Assembly (NCBI RefSeq): GCF_020829685.1
Contig: NZ_JAIVFR010000270.1
Span: forward strand, 1-7,947
Direction of reading: 5' to 3'
Length of the DNA stretch: 7,947 bases
Source: Nostoc sp. CHAB 5715
GTDB lineage: Bacteria; Cyanobacteriota; Cyanobacteriia; Cyanobacteriales; Nostocaceae
The translations under genes and the position numbers were made by a program. Below are positions 5,856-7,947 of the stretch, one piece after another (within the stretch, counting starts at the first letter, position 1; every line of letters starts with the position of its first letter). The notes below the pieces were generated by a model. That model made no database searches. It saw only the letters and a program-made list of their open reading frames with translations, and was not told the origin of the DNA.

Positions 5856-7947
5856 ATGAAATGGCCAAATCATTTTTTATTAGCGCTGTTCACTGCATTT
5901 CTATGCATAGCCTTATCCCCTGTTTTGGCAAAACCCCCTGCCGTCTACTCTGCCATGCAAAATTTGACTGAGCAAGGGGAATGGGGAAAACAGGGAAGTA
6001 GTGAAAGCAGGGAACTGGTAAATGCTGAATCTTCTACTTTCTCCTCCCTACTCTCCCTTAAAAGCGGCCCGTCCCAAACAGCAAGCGTAGTGGAACAGGG
6101 CAAAATATTATACGACACGGGACAGTTTACTGAAGCGATCAAACTTTTGCAACAGGCTGCTGCTGCGTTTAAAACCTCTAAAGATGGATTACAAGAAGCG
6201 ATGACGCTGAGTAATCTCTCCTTGGCTTATCAGCAACTTGGCTTGTGGGCTGAAGCAGAGGAAGCGATCGCCCAATGTTTAAAATTATTACAGTCAGGGG
6301 AAAATACGGGCAGTTCCGGTGAGCGTTCCCAAATTATTGCACAAGCCCTAGATGTACAAGGACAGTTACAACTGGCACAAGGACAAGCAGAAGCGGCTTT
6401 AACTACCTGGCAAAAAGCCGCTGATATTTATCAACAAATAGGCGACAAGGCTAGATTAACTCGTAACCAGATTAACTCTGCACAAGCTTTGCAAGCTTTA
6501 GGGCTTTACCTTCAGGCTAACAAAATTTTAAACGAAGTACAGCAAACCCTTACCAGCCTTCCAGACTCACTTCTTGTAGCTACAGGGCTGCGTAGTCTTG
6601 GCAACATCCGCCGAGTTGTCGGTGATTTAAACGTATCACGGTTAGTATTGGGGAAAAGTTTAGCAGTGGCAAAACGAGTACAATCTCCAAAAGCGATCGC
6701 TGAGGCTCAACTCAGTTTAGGCAACACAGCCCGCGCCCAGCAAGACACTGAAGCGGCTTTACAATACTACCAGCAGGCTGCTGCTGTATCTGTTTCCTCC
6801 ATCACACGCATCCAGGCTCACCTAAATTTACTTAGTCTACTTTTGGAGAAAAAGCAAGATCAAGATGCATTGGCATTGTCGTCTCAAATCCAGTCAGAAA
6901 TTAGCAACTTGCCACCCAGCCGAACTACCGTATATACTCGGATTAAATTTGCCCAAAATCTTACCCAATTAAAAGAAAAAACTAGCATAGATACCCCCTC
7001 ATGGCTGAACATTGCCCAGCAATTGTCCACCGCGATCAAGCAGGCGCAAAGCTTGCAAGACCGACGAGCAGAATCTTATGCTATGGGTAGTCTTGGTGAG
7101 TTGTATGAAAAAACCGGGCAGTTTTCTGATGCTCAAGAGCTTACCGACAAAGCTTTATTCATAGCGCAAAGTATTAATGCATCGGATATTGCTTATCAGT
7201 GGCAATGGCAACTAGGACGCATACTGAAAAAAAAGGGAGATATTAAAGGCGCGATCGCATCCTATAACGTAGCCTACAAGACCCTTCAATCTCTGCGTGG
7301 TGATTTAGTAGCCATCAATCCAGACGTTCAGTTTTCCTTCCGGGAAAATATCGAACCAGTGTATCGAGAGTTAGTTGAATTGCTGTTGCGTTCTCCCGAA
7401 AGCAGCAGCGCTTCTGTTCCCTTCGAGAAGCTAGAGCAACGAGACGCTTCTCTACTAAAGGCTAACGCGCCGCGATCGCCGCAAGATGGTATCAATCAAG
7501 ACAATCTAAAGCTTGCTCGTGATGTAATTGAATCTCTGCAATTGGCAGAACTGGATAACTTCTTTCGGTCAGCCTGTTTAAATCCTACGCAGGAACTTGA
7601 CCCAGTGGTTGACAAAAAAGACCAACGAGCAGCAGTGATCTATCCAATTATTTTACCAGACCGCCTAGATGTTATCCTCAAATTGCCTAATCAAGAGTTG
7701 CGCCACTACAAAATTGTAATAGCTCAAAATGATGTGGAAAACATAATAGCAGGACTGAGGAAAAACTTACTAAATGTCACCGCGACTGCTCGGGTTCAGC
7801 AGCAGTCCCAACAAATATATGATTGTCGCAATTCGCCGGATTTGATTTTGGCTTTGGTAGTAAGATTGCCAAAATTGCGTTATTTTCTCCTTAAGATTCT
7901 TCGCTGTGATGCCTTGGACAAACTGTTGCCACTGCAACCTTTGGTTA
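5856..7947 (+). CDS. secreted TPR-CHAT domain protein, incomplete at the window end
   Basis: Open from ATG 5856 to the window edge, 697 codons with no stop. A signal peptide is clear (MKWPNHFLLALFTAFLCI, likely cut after SPVLA near residue 26). Helical repeats of TPR type run from about 75 to 480, e.g. GKILYDTGQFTEAIKLLQQA. They end in the GDLVAINPDVQFSFRENIEP motif that precedes CHAT domains in cyanobacterial relatives. The CHAT domain opens with ESLQLAELDNFF (559-570) and YPIILPDRLDVILKLP (596-611). CHAT is a caspase/separase-like fold, but the catalytic His and Cys would lie further on and are not seen. From residue 657 the sequence stops resembling the family (expected YDWLI... replaced by YDCRNSPDL and a Leu-rich run), so disruption is suspected. 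No Shine-Dalgarno is obvious before the ATG. The reading frame is not closed in the window. Confidence 0.8.
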   Translation, partial: MKWPNHFLLALFTAFLCIALSPVLAKPPAVYSAMQNLTEQGEWGKQGSSESRELVNAESSTFSSLLSLKSGPSQTASVVEQGKILYDTGQFTEAIKLLQQAAAAFKTSKDGLQEAMTLSNLSLAYQQLGLWAEAEEAIAQCLKLLQSGENTGSSGERSQIIAQALDVQGQLQLAQGQAEAALTTWQKAADIYQQIGDKARLTRNQINSAQALQALGLYLQANKILNEVQQTLTSLPDSLLVATGLRSLGNIRRVVGDLNVSRLVLGKSLAVAKRVQSPKAIAEAQLSLGNTARAQQDTEAALQYYQQAAAVSVSSITRIQAHLNLLSLLLEKKQDQDALALSSQIQSEISNLPPSRTTVYTRIKFAQNLTQLKEKTSIDTPSWLNIAQQLSTAIKQAQSLQDRRAESYAMGSLGELYEKTGQFSDAQELTDKALFIAQSINASDIAYQWQWQLGRILKKKGDIKGAIASYNVAYKTLQSLRGDLVAINPDVQFSFRENIEPVYRELVELLLRSPESSSASVPFEKLEQRDASLLKANAPRSPQDGINQDNLKLARDVIESLQLAELDNFFRSACLNPTQELDPVVDKKDQRAAVIYPIILPDRLDVILKLPNQELRHYKIVIAQNDVENIIAGLRKNLLNVTATARVQQQSQQIYDCRNSPDLILALVVRLPKLRYFLLKILRCDALDKLLPLQPLV
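5975..6080 (+). repeat. low-complexity in-frame insert near the start of the TPR-CHAT gene
   Basis: Purine-rich GGGGAATGGGGAAAACAGGG is followed about 60 bases later by pyrimidine-rich CTCCTCCCTACTCTCCCTT, giving a loose inverted-repeat character. It encodes about 35 Ser/Glu/Gly-rich residues between the signal peptide and the first TPR. It resembles the GGGGA-type dispersed repeats of Nostoc genomes and probably entered the gene in frame without breaking it. Confidence 0.4.
7770..7946 (-). other. possible foreign gene fragment read on the minus strand
   Basis: Where the CHAT sequence stops making sense, the minus strand is open from the window edge to a TAG at 7770-7772. Over 7824-7946 it reads hydrophilic and protein-like (QWQQFVQGITAKNLKEKI, then FWQSYYQSQNQIRRIA). 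The + frame over the same bases is an implausible Leu/Arg-rich run. This fits the end of an inserted gene, for example from an insertion sequence, joined to the CHAT gene near 7824. I cannot name the family, and the open frame is short enough to be chance. Confidence 0.3.

Noticed and set aside
5945..6142. 65-codon minus-strand open frame near the CHAT start
   Set aside because: It lies antisense to the signal-peptide-to-TPR region and is open only because of the pyrimidine/purine-rich insert.

Overview
The window looks like a piece of a filamentous cyanobacterial chromosome, most likely Nostocales (Nostoc/Anabaena relatives). The palindrome GCGATCGC (HIP1, typical of cyanobacteria) occurs nine times by my count, at 1975, 3572, 3965, 4472, 4499, 6264, 6693, 7251 and 7472. 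Both large genes belong to architectures common in this group: DUF4912 proteins and secreted TPR-CHAT proteins. The intergenic DNA is crowded with small palindromic repeats.

Layout: (1) 1-191, the 3' end of an unidentified gene, apparently frameshifted near the window edge. (2) 192-1083, about 0.9 kb without a gene, dominated by a ~409-bp nested inverted-repeat element (420-828). That element carries an inner inverted repeat, a four-hairpin cloverleaf module and a 28-bp perfect palindrome. A short leader with a weak candidate promoter follows. (3) 1084-4830, one 1248-residue gene: signal peptide, PstS-like phosphate/anion-binding domain, one transmembrane segment, a long acidic linker and three DUF4912 repeats. 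(4) 4831-5855, about 1 kb without a convincing gene, holding an inverted repeat, a 21-bp tandem array (11 full units plus a partial one), and two small insertion-like elements (5381-5547 and 5599-5801), each flanked by a perfect 12-bp direct repeat. (5) 5856 to the window end, a secreted TPR-CHAT protein that loses recognisable family sequence after about base 7823.

The two intact-looking genes point the same way and both products carry export signals, but they are separated by 1 kb of repeats and are probably not one operon. The first looks like an envelope receptor: an extracytoplasmic anion-binding domain joined across the membrane to DUF4912 modules. The second belongs to the caspase/separase-like CHAT group, but its catalytic part is not in the window. 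No functional link between them can be shown here.

The most unusual signal is in the intergenic DNA. Two cloverleaf modules (516-641 and 5405-5523) share architecture while several stems differ by matched changes on both sides. Three small elements have 12-bp flanking repeats, perfect for two and 9/12 for the third. Together these suggest a family of non-autonomous mobile elements (MITE-like) carrying a structured nucleic-acid cassette.
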